From NCBI RefSeq assembly GCF_902832845.1, contig NZ_CADFDB010000001.1, positions 1,054,001 through 1,118,000 on the forward strand: a stretch of 64,000 nucleotides of DNA, written 5' to 3'. Made by a program: the position numbers and the translations under genes. Below the pieces are notes generated by a model that ran no database searches, was not told the DNA's origin, and was given only the letters and a program-made list of their open reading frames with translations. The DNA comes from Burkholderia metallica (GTDB taxonomy: Bacteria; Pseudomonadota; Gammaproteobacteria; Burkholderiales; Burkholderiaceae). Positions 52,766 to 61,012 of the stretch are shown here, piece after piece; within the stretch, counting starts at the first letter, position 1; each line of letters begins with the position of its first letter.

Positions 52766-53332
52766 TCAGGCGTTCGAATAGCCGGACACGAACGGCTTCA
52801 CGGTCCCGTCGTCCTGGTACACCGCGCGCTCGACCTTGCCGATGTTCGCACCGTACACGTGGATGCTGATCGATACCTGGTCGGCGAACGCGTTGGTCAC
52901 GCGATGGACGTCGCCGATGCGCGGCGACACGGCTTCGATTTCGCCCGGCCGCAGCCGCACGGCTTCGCCGGACGCCACCGGCCGGCCCGCAGCGTCGAAC
53001 CGGTACGGCTGCGAGAATTCGCCGCCGCGCAGCATCCCGATCAGCCCCCACACCGTGTGGTTGTGGATCGGCGTCGTCTGGCCGGGCCCCCACACGAAGC
53101 TGACGACCGAGAACCGCTCGTCCGGGTCGAGATGCAGCAGGTACTGCCGATAGCGCGCGGGGTCGGGCTGCGCGAACGCGTCGGGCAACCAGTCGTCGTG
53201 TTCGACGAGCGCGGCGAGCAGCGCGCCGCCTTCGTCGAGGATGCGCGCCTCGTCCGCGCCGGACGCGAGCAGCGCGCCGAGACCGTCGACGAACGGACGC
53301 AGCGGCGTCCGATGCAACGAAAGCGTACTCAT
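52766..53332 (-). CDS. Cysteine/thiol dioxygenase (cupin)
   Basis: A 188-residue iron-dependent cupin that should oxidise a thiol to a sulfinate. The Fe ligands are in PIHNHTVWGLIGMLRGG (two His) and DVHRVTN (third His). The Cys of the mammalian Cys-Tyr crosslink is absent (Gly), as in bacterial 3-mercaptopropionate dioxygenases, so the substrate may be cysteine, 3-mercaptopropionate or another thiol. ATG 53332 is chosen; upstream codons are atypical. It precedes the rhodanese gene in a likely operon and is divergent from a LysR gene. Confidence 0.92.
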   Translation of the reverse strand: MSTLSLHRTPLRPFVDGLGALLASGADEARILDEGGALLAALVEHDDWLPDAFAQPDPARYRQYLLHLDPDERFSVVSFVWGPGQTTPIHNHTVWGLIGMLRGGEFSQPYRFDAAGRPVASGEAVRLRPGEIEAVSPRIGDVHRVTNAFADQVSISIHVYGANIGKVERAVYQDDGTVKPFVSGYSNA

Positions 53333-53344
53333 CGGCTGACTCCT

Positions 53345-53367
53345 CGAATATGATGCCGAATATGATG
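53345..53367. repeat. Tandem CGAATATGATG in the divergent promoter
   Basis: CGAATATGATG occurs at 53345-53355 and 53357-53367, a 12-bp period, in the 74-bp gap between the dioxygenase and LysR starts. It may be part of the LysR binding site or of both promoters. Confidence 0.55.
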
Positions 53368-53406
53368 GATCGTCATGATGCACCCGAAAGACCATGCAGA
53401 ACAAAC

Positions 53407-54324
53407 ATGAAAATTAGCGATATCGACGCTTTTGCAGCGGTCGTCCGCTGCCAGACACTGAGCCAGGCCGCGGCCGAGCTCGGGATGACGCAGCCCGCGA
53501 TCACGCGGCGCGTCCAGAATCTCGAGGAAGCGCTCGGCGTGACGCTGCTCGATCGCAACACGAAGCCGCCGCGCCCGACCGACATCGGCCGGCGCGTCTT
53601 CGAACAGTGTCGCGCGATCCTGCGCGAAGTCGATGCGCTGCGCGAGCTGACGGCCGGCGAGCAGCCGCCCGCCGGCGAATTCCGGATCGGGCTCACGCAG
53701 GGCCTCGGCGAGCTGATGCTGCCCGCGCTGATCGCCGCACTCGCCGAGCAGTGGCCCGCGCTCGCGACACAGGTCACGACCGCGTGGGGCGGCATGCTCG
53801 TCGAGCGCGTCGCCCGTCGCGAACTCGATGCGGCGCTCGTCTTCCTCGCGCGCGAGATGGTGCTGCCCGCGCAGGTCGAGGGCGAACGGCTGCTGGCCAC
53901 GCGGCTCGTCGCGGTCGGCCGCAAGGGCGACTGGCCACGCCGCAGTTACCGGCTCGCCGATTGCCGCGCGCACGGCTGGGTGCTCAATCCCGACGGTTGC
54001 GGCTTTCGCGCGGGCTTGCGGCGCGCGCTCGACGCGCAGGGGCTGCCGATGCCGGTCACGCTCGACACCTACGGCCGCGACCTGCAACTGCAGAGCGTCG
54101 CGAACGGCTTCGGGATCGGGCTGATGCCGCTGCCGCTCGTCGAAGGCAGCCCGCTGCGCGATGCGCTCGACATCGTGCCGCTCGTCGATTTCAAGCCGCA
54201 GATCGATCTGTGGCTGCTGCGCCGGCACGATGCGGCCCGCTTCGACGCGCCGCTCGCCGCCGTTGCCGCACAGGCGCGCGCGGCATTCGCGCTGCCCGAG
54301 CAGCGGCACGGCAAGGCTGCGTGA
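53407..54324 (+). CDS. LysR family regulator of the thiol dioxygenase genes
   Basis: A 305-residue LTTR with HTH MKISDIDAFAAVVRCQTLSQ, ...MTQPAITRRVQNLEEALG, and an effector domain (FRIGLTQGLGELMLPALIAAL, NGFGIGLMPLPLVEG). Start ATG 53407 gives the usual N-terminus. It diverges from the dioxygenase-rhodanese pair, the classic LTTR layout. It converges on the acyl-CoA dehydrogenase-like gene and may also act on that cluster. The inducer is unknown; CysB and Cbl relatives sense sulfur status, but this protein is not clearly of that branch. Confidence 0.92.
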   Translation: MKISDIDAFAAVVRCQTLSQAAAELGMTQPAITRRVQNLEEALGVTLLDRNTKPPRPTDIGRRVFEQCRAILREVDALRELTAGEQPPAGEFRIGLTQGLGELMLPALIAALAEQWPALATQVTTAWGGMLVERVARRELDAALVFLAREMVLPAQVEGERLLATRLVAVGRKGDWPRRSYRLADCRAHGWVLNPDGCGFRAGLRRALDAQGLPMPVTLDTYGRDLQLQSVANGFGIGLMPLPLVEGSPLRDALDIVPLVDFKPQIDLWLLRRHDAARFDAPLAAVAAQARAAFALPEQRHGKAA

Positions 54325-54385
54325 TCCGGCCGGGCGGTGCAGGCATCGCGCCGCCCGCTCGACACCTGCGCGCGGTGCGCTCCGC

Positions 54386-55717
54386 TCACGCATCGACGCG
54401 GCCGCGTCGGGTGTCGTCGAGTGGCGCGGCGCTTTTCGTTTCGCCCTTCGACTCGCCCCTTCCCGCCGCTTCGAGTACCGCGCGCCCGGCCGCCACCGCG
54501 ATCGCGTCGTCCTGCGGCGTATGCACGCGGCTGCACAGCACGTCGCGATAGTGGCGTTCGAGCGGATTGGCGCGGCTCAACCCGTGATTGCCCGACAGCT
54601 TCAACGCCTGCTCGACCGTACGAATCGCGTGCTCGGTTACCGTCCGCTTGACGAGGCCGCTCGTCGTGACCGGCGGCGCATTGCCCGCGTCGGTACGTGC
54701 GATGTGATCGTCGAGCAGCACGCGGTTCGAGTGCAGCCAGCCCTCGATGTCGCCGACCGCTTCCTGCACGCGCGGCAGCGTCGCGAGCGGCGCGCCCAGC
54801 CCGCTCGGCGCACGCGTCGTCGCGAACCCGACCAGCCAGTCGCGCGACGCGCGCGCCACCGCGTCGTACAGGCTGCCGAGCAGCGCGACCATCCACGCCT
54901 GCTGGTCGGCCTGCGCATCGGCATCCGCATGGGATGCGGCCGACACGGCCCATGCGTCCGGTGCGCGTACGTCGACCGCATGATCGGCCGGCAGCCGCAC
55001 GTCGTCGAACACGACTTCATGGCTGCCTGACGCACGCAGGCCGAGGTGATTCCAGCTTTCGATCACGCGGATGCGGTCGCCATCGGCATCGGGTTCGCGC
55101 GGCACGAGAAACACGCCGACCCGCGGCGCCGGCTCGTCGGTGCGCGCCCACACGGCCAGCCAGCGCAGCGCCGGGATGCCGGTGCAGTACAGCTTGTGAC
55201 CGGACAGCCGCCAGCCGTCGCCGTCGCGACGCGCGATGGTTTCCGGCAGGCCGCCGCGCGACGGCGAACCGAGCGCGGGCTCGACGCGCAGCGCGTTGAT
55301 CAGCGCGCCTTGCGCGACCGCGCTGTCGAACACCTCGCGCCGGAGCCGCGCCGGCCAGCGGTTGTCGGCGCGGCCGAGCGCGCGATGCTGCAGATAGGTC
55401 ATCGTCAGCACCAGCGCGGTTGTCGGATCGGCGCGCGCGACGGCCGCCACGATCCGGCTCGCCTGCGCGAGCGTCGCCCCGGCGCCGCCGAACGCGCGCG
55501 GCACGACCTGCGCGATCAGCCCCGCGCGCTGCAGCCGCGCGAAGTTTTCATGCGGAAAGCGGCCATCGGCATCGTTGCGGGCCGCATCGGCGGCAAGGGC
55601 CGGCGCGAGACGGTCGAGCAGCGCGGCGACGCGTGCGTCGTCGGCATCGTCGGTGGGCAACAGGCGCAGCGAAGGCGGCGGCTGCGACGGCGAGGAAGCG
55701 GCAAGGCTGGCGGACAT
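54386..55717 (-). CDS. Acyl-CoA dehydrogenase-fold flavin monooxygenase (SfnB/DszC-like)
   Basis: A 443-residue protein of the acyl-CoA dehydrogenase fold in the branch of SfnB and DszC, which use reduced flavin in organosulfur use rather than acyl-CoA oxidation. Signs: ALVLTMTYLQHRAL, SGHKLYCTGIPALRWLAVWAR, and SWNHLGLRASGSHEVVFDD, with no clear catalytic Glu. It is divergent from an SsuD-like monooxygenase operon. Start MSASLAAS at 55717 is chosen; an upstream in-frame start adds 19 residues. The C-terminus is charged and disordered. Confidence 0.88.
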   Translation of the reverse strand: MSASLAASSPSQPPPSLRLLPTDDADDARVAALLDRLAPALAADAARNDADGRFPHENFARLQRAGLIAQVVPRAFGGAGATLAQASRIVAAVARADPTTALVLTMTYLQHRALGRADNRWPARLRREVFDSAVAQGALINALRVEPALGSPSRGGLPETIARRDGDGWRLSGHKLYCTGIPALRWLAVWARTDEPAPRVGVFLVPREPDADGDRIRVIESWNHLGLRASGSHEVVFDDVRLPADHAVDVRAPDAWAVSAASHADADAQADQQAWMVALLGSLYDAVARASRDWLVGFATTRAPSGLGAPLATLPRVQEAVGDIEGWLHSNRVLLDDHIARTDAGNAPPVTTSGLVKRTVTEHAIRTVEQALKLSGNHGLSRANPLERHYRDVLCSRVHTPQDDAIAVAAGRAVLEAAGRGESKGETKSAAPLDDTRRGRVDA

Positions 55718-56023
55718 CGGCACGGATTCCCTGGGACATGCGGAAAAGGACAGGCCGCGACGACGCAACGGCAATCGGTCGCCGCGCGTCGCGGTCTTTC
55801 ATGAAGTCGACGATCGGGCGCGTGCAGTGGTTAGGTTCGCCGGCGCCCGCGCGCCCGATCGTTCGTGAGCCCACAGCGTAGGCGCAGCGCCCCGCCGCCC
55901 AAACCATGCAAATCTGATATTCAAATCGGGATTGATTATTTCCGTTCCGCATGATCCCGGCGTTAACCTGCGCTCCATTCCTGCCCGGCCGTGCGCCGGG
56001 ACATCCCCGCACCGGAGACCCAG
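55718..56023. promoter_or_regulatory. Divergent promoter region of the organosulfur genes
   Basis: 306 bp without a gene. The right half has an AT-rich patch (55905-55950) with direct repeats of CAAATC at 55909-55914 and 55922-55927, a likely activator site of LysR type upstream of the monooxygenase operon. No sigma-54 -24/-12 pair is seen. Confidence 0.5.
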
Positions 56024-57109
56024 ATGAGCGTCGAATTCATCGGCATGATCCAGAGCCAGAAGCAGTCGGAAATCCACCCGCCGTCCGGCCCCGTGGTCGA
56101 TCCCGACTACGTGCGCGACTTCGCGCGCGCCCACGAGACGGCCGGCTTCGACCGGATCCTCGTGCCGCACCACTCGACCGGCCCGTCGGCGACGCTGACG
56201 ATCGCGTTCGCCGCGGCCGCGACCGAGCGCATCCACTTCATGCTCGCTCATCGTCCGGGCTTCACCGCGCCGACGCTCGCCGCGCGCCAGATCGCGACGC
56301 TCGACCAGTTCAGCCGCGGCCGGCTCGCCGTGCATTTCATCTCCGGCGGCTCGGACAGCGAGCAACAGCGCGACGGCGATTTCCTCGACCACGACGCGCG
56401 CTACGCGCGTACCGACGAATACCTCGGCATCCTGCGGCGGATCTGGACCGAAGCGCAGCCGTTCGATCACGACGGCGCGCACTACCGGTTCAAGCAGGGC
56501 TTTTCGGAAGTGAAGCCGCTCCAGCAGCCGCATGTGCCGATCTACTTCGGCGGCGCATCGGAGGCCGCGCTCGCGGTGGCCGGCAAGCACGCGGACGTCT
56601 ACGCGCTGTGGGGCGAATCGCTCGACCAGGTGCGCGACCTGACCGCGCGGGTGCGCGCCGAAGCCGCGCGGCACGGCCGGCAGGTGCGCTTCTCCGTGTC
56701 GTTCCGCCCGATCCTCGCCGCGACCGAGGACGAAGCGTGGGCGCGTGCGCATCGCATCCTCGACGAGACGCGCCGGCTGCGCGAAGCGGCCGGCCTCGGC
56801 GCCGGCGGCCCGCAGCAGAGCGAAGGCGCGCGCCGCCTGCTCGCCGCGGCCGAACGCGGCTCGCGCGTCGACAAGCGGCTGTGGACCGAGATTGCGAAGC
56901 TCACCGGCGCGCGCTCGAATTCGACGGCGCTGGTCGGCACGCCCGAACAGGTCGCCGATGCGCTGCTCGACTACTACGACCTCGGCGTGACGACGTTCCT
57001 GATCCGCGGCTTCGATCCGCTGGAAGACGCGATCGACTACGGCCGCGAACTGATTCCGCGCGTGCGTGCCGCGGTCGCCGCACGCGACGCGGCGCGCCGC
57101 GCAGCCTGA
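56024..57109 (+). CDS. LLM-class flavin monooxygenase (SsuD-like)
   Basis: A 361-residue luciferase-like TIM-barrel enzyme, predicted to cleave a C-S bond of an alkanesulfonate with reduced FMN and oxygen, giving sulfite and an aldehyde. Similar to SsuD in PHHSTGPSATLTIAFAAAA, HRPGFTAPTLAARQIATLDQ and FISGGSDSEQQRDGDFLDHD. It needs a flavin reductase, which is not encoded here. GGAGAC precedes the ATG. It is the first gene of an operon with an aldolase and an ABC importer. Confidence 0.93.
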   Translation: MSVEFIGMIQSQKQSEIHPPSGPVVDPDYVRDFARAHETAGFDRILVPHHSTGPSATLTIAFAAAATERIHFMLAHRPGFTAPTLAARQIATLDQFSRGRLAVHFISGGSDSEQQRDGDFLDHDARYARTDEYLGILRRIWTEAQPFDHDGAHYRFKQGFSEVKPLQQPHVPIYFGGASEAALAVAGKHADVYALWGESLDQVRDLTARVRAEAARHGRQVRFSVSFRPILAATEDEAWARAHRILDETRRLREAAGLGAGGPQQSEGARRLLAAAERGSRVDKRLWTEIAKLTGARSNSTALVGTPEQVADALLDYYDLGVTTFLIRGFDPLEDAIDYGRELIPRVRAAVAARDAARRAA

Positions 57110-57132
57110 GCCCGACGGAGCGACACACGATC

Positions 57133-57972
57133 ATGTCCGCCGTCCTTGCCTCCCCCGCCCGCACCGCATCGGGCCTCGAACTCGCCGAAGCGCCGCGCCA
57201 GCATTTCTGGTTCGATCCGCCGGCGCCGCGCGTCGACGTCGCCGCCGAGCGCCGTCACCGTCAGGAACGGCTCGCCGCCGCGTTCCGCCTGTTCGCGCGC
57301 TTCGGCTTCGCACAGGGTCTCGCCGGCCACATCACCGCGCGCGACCCCGAACTGCCCGACCACTTCTGGGTGAATCCGCTCGGCCTGCATTTCTCGCAGA
57401 TCAAGGTGTCCGACCTGCTGCTCGTCAACGCACGCGGCGAAACCGCGATCGGCACGCGGCCGCTGAACAAGGCCGCATTCGCGATTCACGCGGCGATTCA
57501 CGACGCGCATCCGCACGTCGTCGCCGCCGCGCACACGCATTCGACGTACGGCAAGGCGTGGTCGACGCTCGGCCGGCCGCTCGATCCGCTCACGCAGGAC
57601 GCGTGCGTGTTCTACGAGGATCACGCGCTGTTCGACGACTTCACGGGGATGGTCGTCGACACGAGCGAAGGCGCGCGGATCGCCGCTGCGCTCGCGAAAC
57701 CGGACGGCACCACGCACAAGGGCGTGATCCTGAAGAACCACGGCATCCTGAGCGTCGGCCCGACGGTCGAGGCGGCCGCGTGGTGGTACATCGCGCTCGA
57801 CAATGCCGCGCACACGCAGTTGCTGGCCGAAGCGGCCGGCACGCCGCAGCCGATCGATCACGCGACCGCGCGGCACACGCACGGCCAGATCGGCGGCCCG
57901 GAGGGGGCACTGCATGCGTTCGACAGCCTGTTCGCGCGCGTCGTCGCCGACGAACCCGACCTGCTCGACTGA
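57133..57972 (+). CDS. Class II aldolase/adducin family protein
   Basis: A 279-residue Zn-dependent aldolase or epimerase of the AraD/FucA fold. Metal ligands are visible in VVAAAHTHSTYGKAW (two His) and later KNHGILSVGPTVEAA. It may split or rearrange the carbon product left by the monooxygenase, such as a hydroxy-aldehyde, or decarboxylate it. It lies 23 bases after the LLM gene. Substrate unknown; no kinase is adjacent, so the substrate may be non-phosphorylated. Confidence 0.9.
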   Translation: MSAVLASPARTASGLELAEAPRQHFWFDPPAPRVDVAAERRHRQERLAAAFRLFARFGFAQGLAGHITARDPELPDHFWVNPLGLHFSQIKVSDLLLVNARGETAIGTRPLNKAAFAIHAAIHDAHPHVVAAAHTHSTYGKAWSTLGRPLDPLTQDACVFYEDHALFDDFTGMVVDTSEGARIAAALAKPDGTTHKGVILKNHGILSVGPTVEAAAWWYIALDNAAHTQLLAEAAGTPQPIDHATARHTHGQIGGPEGALHAFDSLFARVVADEPDLLD

Positions 57973-58004
57973 GCACCTTTGCGCACGACCGGAGACCCGA
58001 CCAC

Positions 58005-59048
58005 ATGACCCGAACCACCGCACCCGTGCCCGCCGATGCGCACGACACGCACGACGACAAACGCCGCAAGCTGCTGCGCGCAGCCGGCGCCGCCGCACTC
58101 GCCGCGCCCGCGATCACGCTCGGCCGCAAGGCCTGGTCCGCGCCACCGCTGAAGAAGCTCACGTTCGCGTGGAACCAGAACGCGTTCTGCCTGACGCCGA
58201 TCGTCGTCGCGCAGGAGCGCGGCTTCTTCGAGAAGAACGGCCTGAAGGTCGAGCTGATCAACTACAGCGGCTCGACCGACCAGCTGCTCGAATCGATCGC
58301 GACCGGCAAGGCCGATGCGGCGGTCGGCATGATCCATCGCTGGCTCAAGCCGCTCGAAGCCGGCTTCGACGTGAAGATCATCGGCAGCTCGCACGGCGGC
58401 TGCGTGCGGCTGGTAGGCGCGAAGGCGGCCGGCGTGACGACGCTGCAGGCGCTGAAGGGCAAGACGGTCGGCGTCAGCGATCTGGCCGCGCCCGGCAAGC
58501 ATTTCTTTTCGATCCTGCTCGCGAAGAACGGGATCGATCCCGAACGCGACATCACGTGGCGGCAGTATCCGGCCGATCTGCTCGGCGTCGCGGTCGACAA
58601 GGGCGAGATTCACGCGATCGCCGACGGCGACCCGAATCTCTATCTGCTCGAAAAGCGCAGCAACGGTGCGTACACCGAACTGGCGACGAACCTGTCCGGC
58701 GAATACGCGCACAAGGTGTGCTGCGTGATCGGCGCGCGCGGCGACCTCGTGCGCAACGACCGGCCGTCGGCGGCCGCGCTCGCGCGCTCGATCGTGCAGG
58801 CCACCGAATTCACGCACGACAATCCGAACGAAGCCGCGAAGGTGTTCGCGAAGTATTCGCCGAAGATCAGCCCCGACGACCTGCGCAAGCTGTACGCGAC
58901 GCTCACCTACACGCACCATCCGACCAACGTCGACCTGCAGCAGGAAATCGCGTTCTACGCGGACGATTTCCGCCGCATCAGCGTGCTGAAGAAGAGCACC
59001 GACCCGCAGCGCTTCGCGCAGCAGGTCTATGCGAACGTGCTGGGGTGA
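58005..59048 (+). CDS. ABC importer substrate-binding protein (NitT/TauT type)
   Basis: A 347-residue periplasmic protein. The long N-terminus has a Tat-type motif KRRKLLRAAG (residues 19-28) and a hydrophobic stretch to about 45. The mature part is NMT1/SsuA-like: FAWNQNAFCLTPIVVAQERG, LESIATGKADAAVGM. Such proteins bind sulfonates, taurine, nitrate or pyrimidine precursors. GGAGA precedes the ATG. It lies 32 bases after the aldolase and 4 before the permease. Confidence 0.92.
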   Translation: MTRTTAPVPADAHDTHDDKRRKLLRAAGAAALAAPAITLGRKAWSAPPLKKLTFAWNQNAFCLTPIVVAQERGFFEKNGLKVELINYSGSTDQLLESIATGKADAAVGMIHRWLKPLEAGFDVKIIGSSHGGCVRLVGAKAAGVTTLQALKGKTVGVSDLAAPGKHFFSILLAKNGIDPERDITWRQYPADLLGVAVDKGEIHAIADGDPNLYLLEKRSNGAYTELATNLSGEYAHKVCCVIGARGDLVRNDRPSAAALARSIVQATEFTHDNPNEAAKVFAKYSPKISPDDLRKLYATLTYTHHPTNVDLQQEIAFYADDFRRISVLKKSTDPQRFAQQVYANVLG

Positions 59049-59052
59049 CGCG

Positions 59053-60147
59053 ATGTCGACGATCGAACACGCGCCCGCCGCACGCACCCCATCCGCGCCT
59101 TCCGGCGGCGATGCCGTCGCCCCCGCGGCACGCATCGCCTGCACGGCCTGCGAAGCCACGCTGGCCGCCGAGGCTCGCCGCGCCCGCACCTGGCCGACCG
59201 GCATCGCGGCCGCGCTCGCGTGGGCCGCACTCGGCGCGCTCACGCAGCTGTGGCCGAACCGCGTGGTCGGCTTCACCGACTGGGCCTACACGGACACGTT
59301 CGGCACGGCCGCGTGGACGATCGCCGCGCTGCTGCTCGCCGCCGCGACGCTCGGCCAGCTCGCTCCCGCGACGCGCACGCCGCTCGCGCGCGTGCGCGCG
59401 GCCGGCCCATGGCTCGTCGCGCTGCCGCTCGCGCTCGCCGCGTGGGAAATCCTCACCGCGAAAACCGGCTGGCTGCCGACGCCGTTCTTCGCGCCGCCGC
59501 AGGCGCTGATCGAGGTCTACGTCGACGACTGGCCGCGCCTCGCCGGCAGCGCCGGCAACACGCTGAAGCTGCTCGCGCTCGGCTTTGCGTACGGCGTCGC
59601 GGTCGGCTTCGCCGTGGGCGTGGCGATCGGCTGGTCGCGCCGGATCGGCTACTGGGTGCATCCGGTGCTGCGCGTGCTCGGCCCCGTGCCGGCCACCGCG
59701 CTGCTGCCGCTCACGTTCTACTTCTTCCCGTCGAGCTATTCGGCCGCCGCGTTCCTGATCGCGCTCGCGACCGGCTTCCCGGTCGCGGTGCTGACGTGGT
59801 CGGGCGTCGCGAGCGTCAACAAGCAGTATTACGACGTCGCGCGCACGCTCGGTGCGAATGCGCGCTTCCTCGTGCTGCGCGTCGCGATTCCGGCCGCGCT
59901 GCCGCACGTGTTCGTCGGCATCTTCATGGGGCTGAGCGCGTCGTTCACGGTGCTGGTCGTCGCCGAGATGATGGGCGTCAAGTCCGGGCTCGGCTGGTAC
60001 CTGAGCTGGGCGCAGGGTTGGGCGTCGTACGTGAACATGTATGCGGCGCTGATCGTGATGGCGCTGCTGTTTTCCGGGCTGATCGCGCTGCTGTTCGCGG
60101 TGCGCGACCGCGTGCTCGCGTGGCAGAAAGGAACCGTCAAATGGTGA
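59053..60147 (+). CDS. ABC importer permease (SsuC/TauC type)
   Basis: A 364-residue permease, longer than SsuC (about 260) by an N-terminal extension of about 100 residues holding two or three extra hydrophobic segments and a cytosolic Cys pair (CTACEAT). The core has the EAA loop DVARTLGANARFLVLRVAIP, which docks with the ATPase. It imports the substrate delivered by the binding protein. It overlaps the ATPase gene by 7 bases. Confidence 0.93.
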   Translation: MSTIEHAPAARTPSAPSGGDAVAPAARIACTACEATLAAEARRARTWPTGIAAALAWAALGALTQLWPNRVVGFTDWAYTDTFGTAAWTIAALLLAAATLGQLAPATRTPLARVRAAGPWLVALPLALAAWEILTAKTGWLPTPFFAPPQALIEVYVDDWPRLAGSAGNTLKLLALGFAYGVAVGFAVGVAIGWSRRIGYWVHPVLRVLGPVPATALLPLTFYFFPSSYSAAAFLIALATGFPVAVLTWSGVASVNKQYYDVARTLGANARFLVLRVAIPAALPHVFVGIFMGLSASFTVLVVAEMMGVKSGLGWYLSWAQGWASYVNMYAALIVMALLFSGLIALLFAVRDRVLAWQKGTVKW

Positions 60148-60962
60148 GCGTCGCCGTACCCGAATCGTCCGTTGCCGCCGCCGCGGCTCCCGCCGTCACG
60201 CCGCCGCGCGGCGCGCGCATCGACATCCGCCGCGTGAGCCACGCATTCGATGGCCCCGGCGGCGCGCTGCCGGTGCTGGACGACGTCACGCTGTCGGTCG
60301 CGGCCGGCGAATTCGTCGCGCTGCTCGGCCCGAGCGGCTGCGGGAAATCGACGCTGCTGCGCCTCGTCGCGGGGCTCGACGCCGCGCGGCAAGGCACGAT
60401 CGCGCAGGACGGCGTGCCGATCGCGCAACCCGATCCGTCGCGCATCGTCGTGTTCCAGGACCCGACGCTGTACCCGTGGCGGCGCGTACGCGCGAACGTC
60501 GCGCTCGGTCTCGAGGCGCGCGGCGTCGCGCGTGCGTCGCAGCATCGCGTCGACGAGGCGCTCGCGCGCGTCGGGCTGCAGGAATTCTCGAACGTGTTCC
60601 CACATCAGTTGTCCGGCGGGATGGCGCAGCGGGTCGCGCTGGCCCGCGCGCTCGTCAACGATCCGCGCCTGCTGATTCTCGACGAGCCGCTCGGCAAGCT
60701 CGATTCGCTCACGCGGCTCACGATGCAGGCCGAACTCACCGCGCTGTGGCGACGCGACGGGTTCTCCGCGCTGCTCGTCACGCACGATGTCGAGGAAGCG
60801 CTGTTCCTCGCGCAGCGGGTGATCGTGTTCGGGCCGCGACCCGCGCGGATCGTCGCCGAATTGCGCGTCGACCTGCCCTACCCGCGCCATCGCGGCGACC
60901 CGCGCCTCGCCGAACTGCGTCACGACGCGCTGCGGCACCTCGGGCTCGATGCGAGCTGGTAG
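60141..60962 (+). CDS. ABC importer ATP-binding protein (SsuB/TauB type)
   Basis: A 273-residue ATPase with Walker A GPSGCGKSTLLRLV, signature LSGGMAQRVALARAL, Walker B LLILDEPLGKLDSLT and switch His in VTHDVEEAL. It drives the importer. It starts at ATG 60141, overlapping the permease stop, and is followed 50 bases later by the cytochrome gene, so the operon continues. Confidence 0.94.
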   Translation: MVSVAVPESSVAAAAAPAVTPPRGARIDIRRVSHAFDGPGGALPVLDDVTLSVAAGEFVALLGPSGCGKSTLLRLVAGLDAARQGTIAQDGVPIAQPDPSRIVVFQDPTLYPWRRVRANVALGLEARGVARASQHRVDEALARVGLQEFSNVFPHQLSGGMAQRVALARALVNDPRLLILDEPLGKLDSLTRLTMQAELTALWRRDGFSALLVTHDVEEALFLAQRVIVFGPRPARIVAELRVDLPYPRHRGDPRLAELRHDALRHLGLDASW

Positions 60963-61012
60963 ATGCGCGGTGCCGCTCGACGATGGGCCGCCGCGCGGCG
61001 CGAAGGGTGCCG

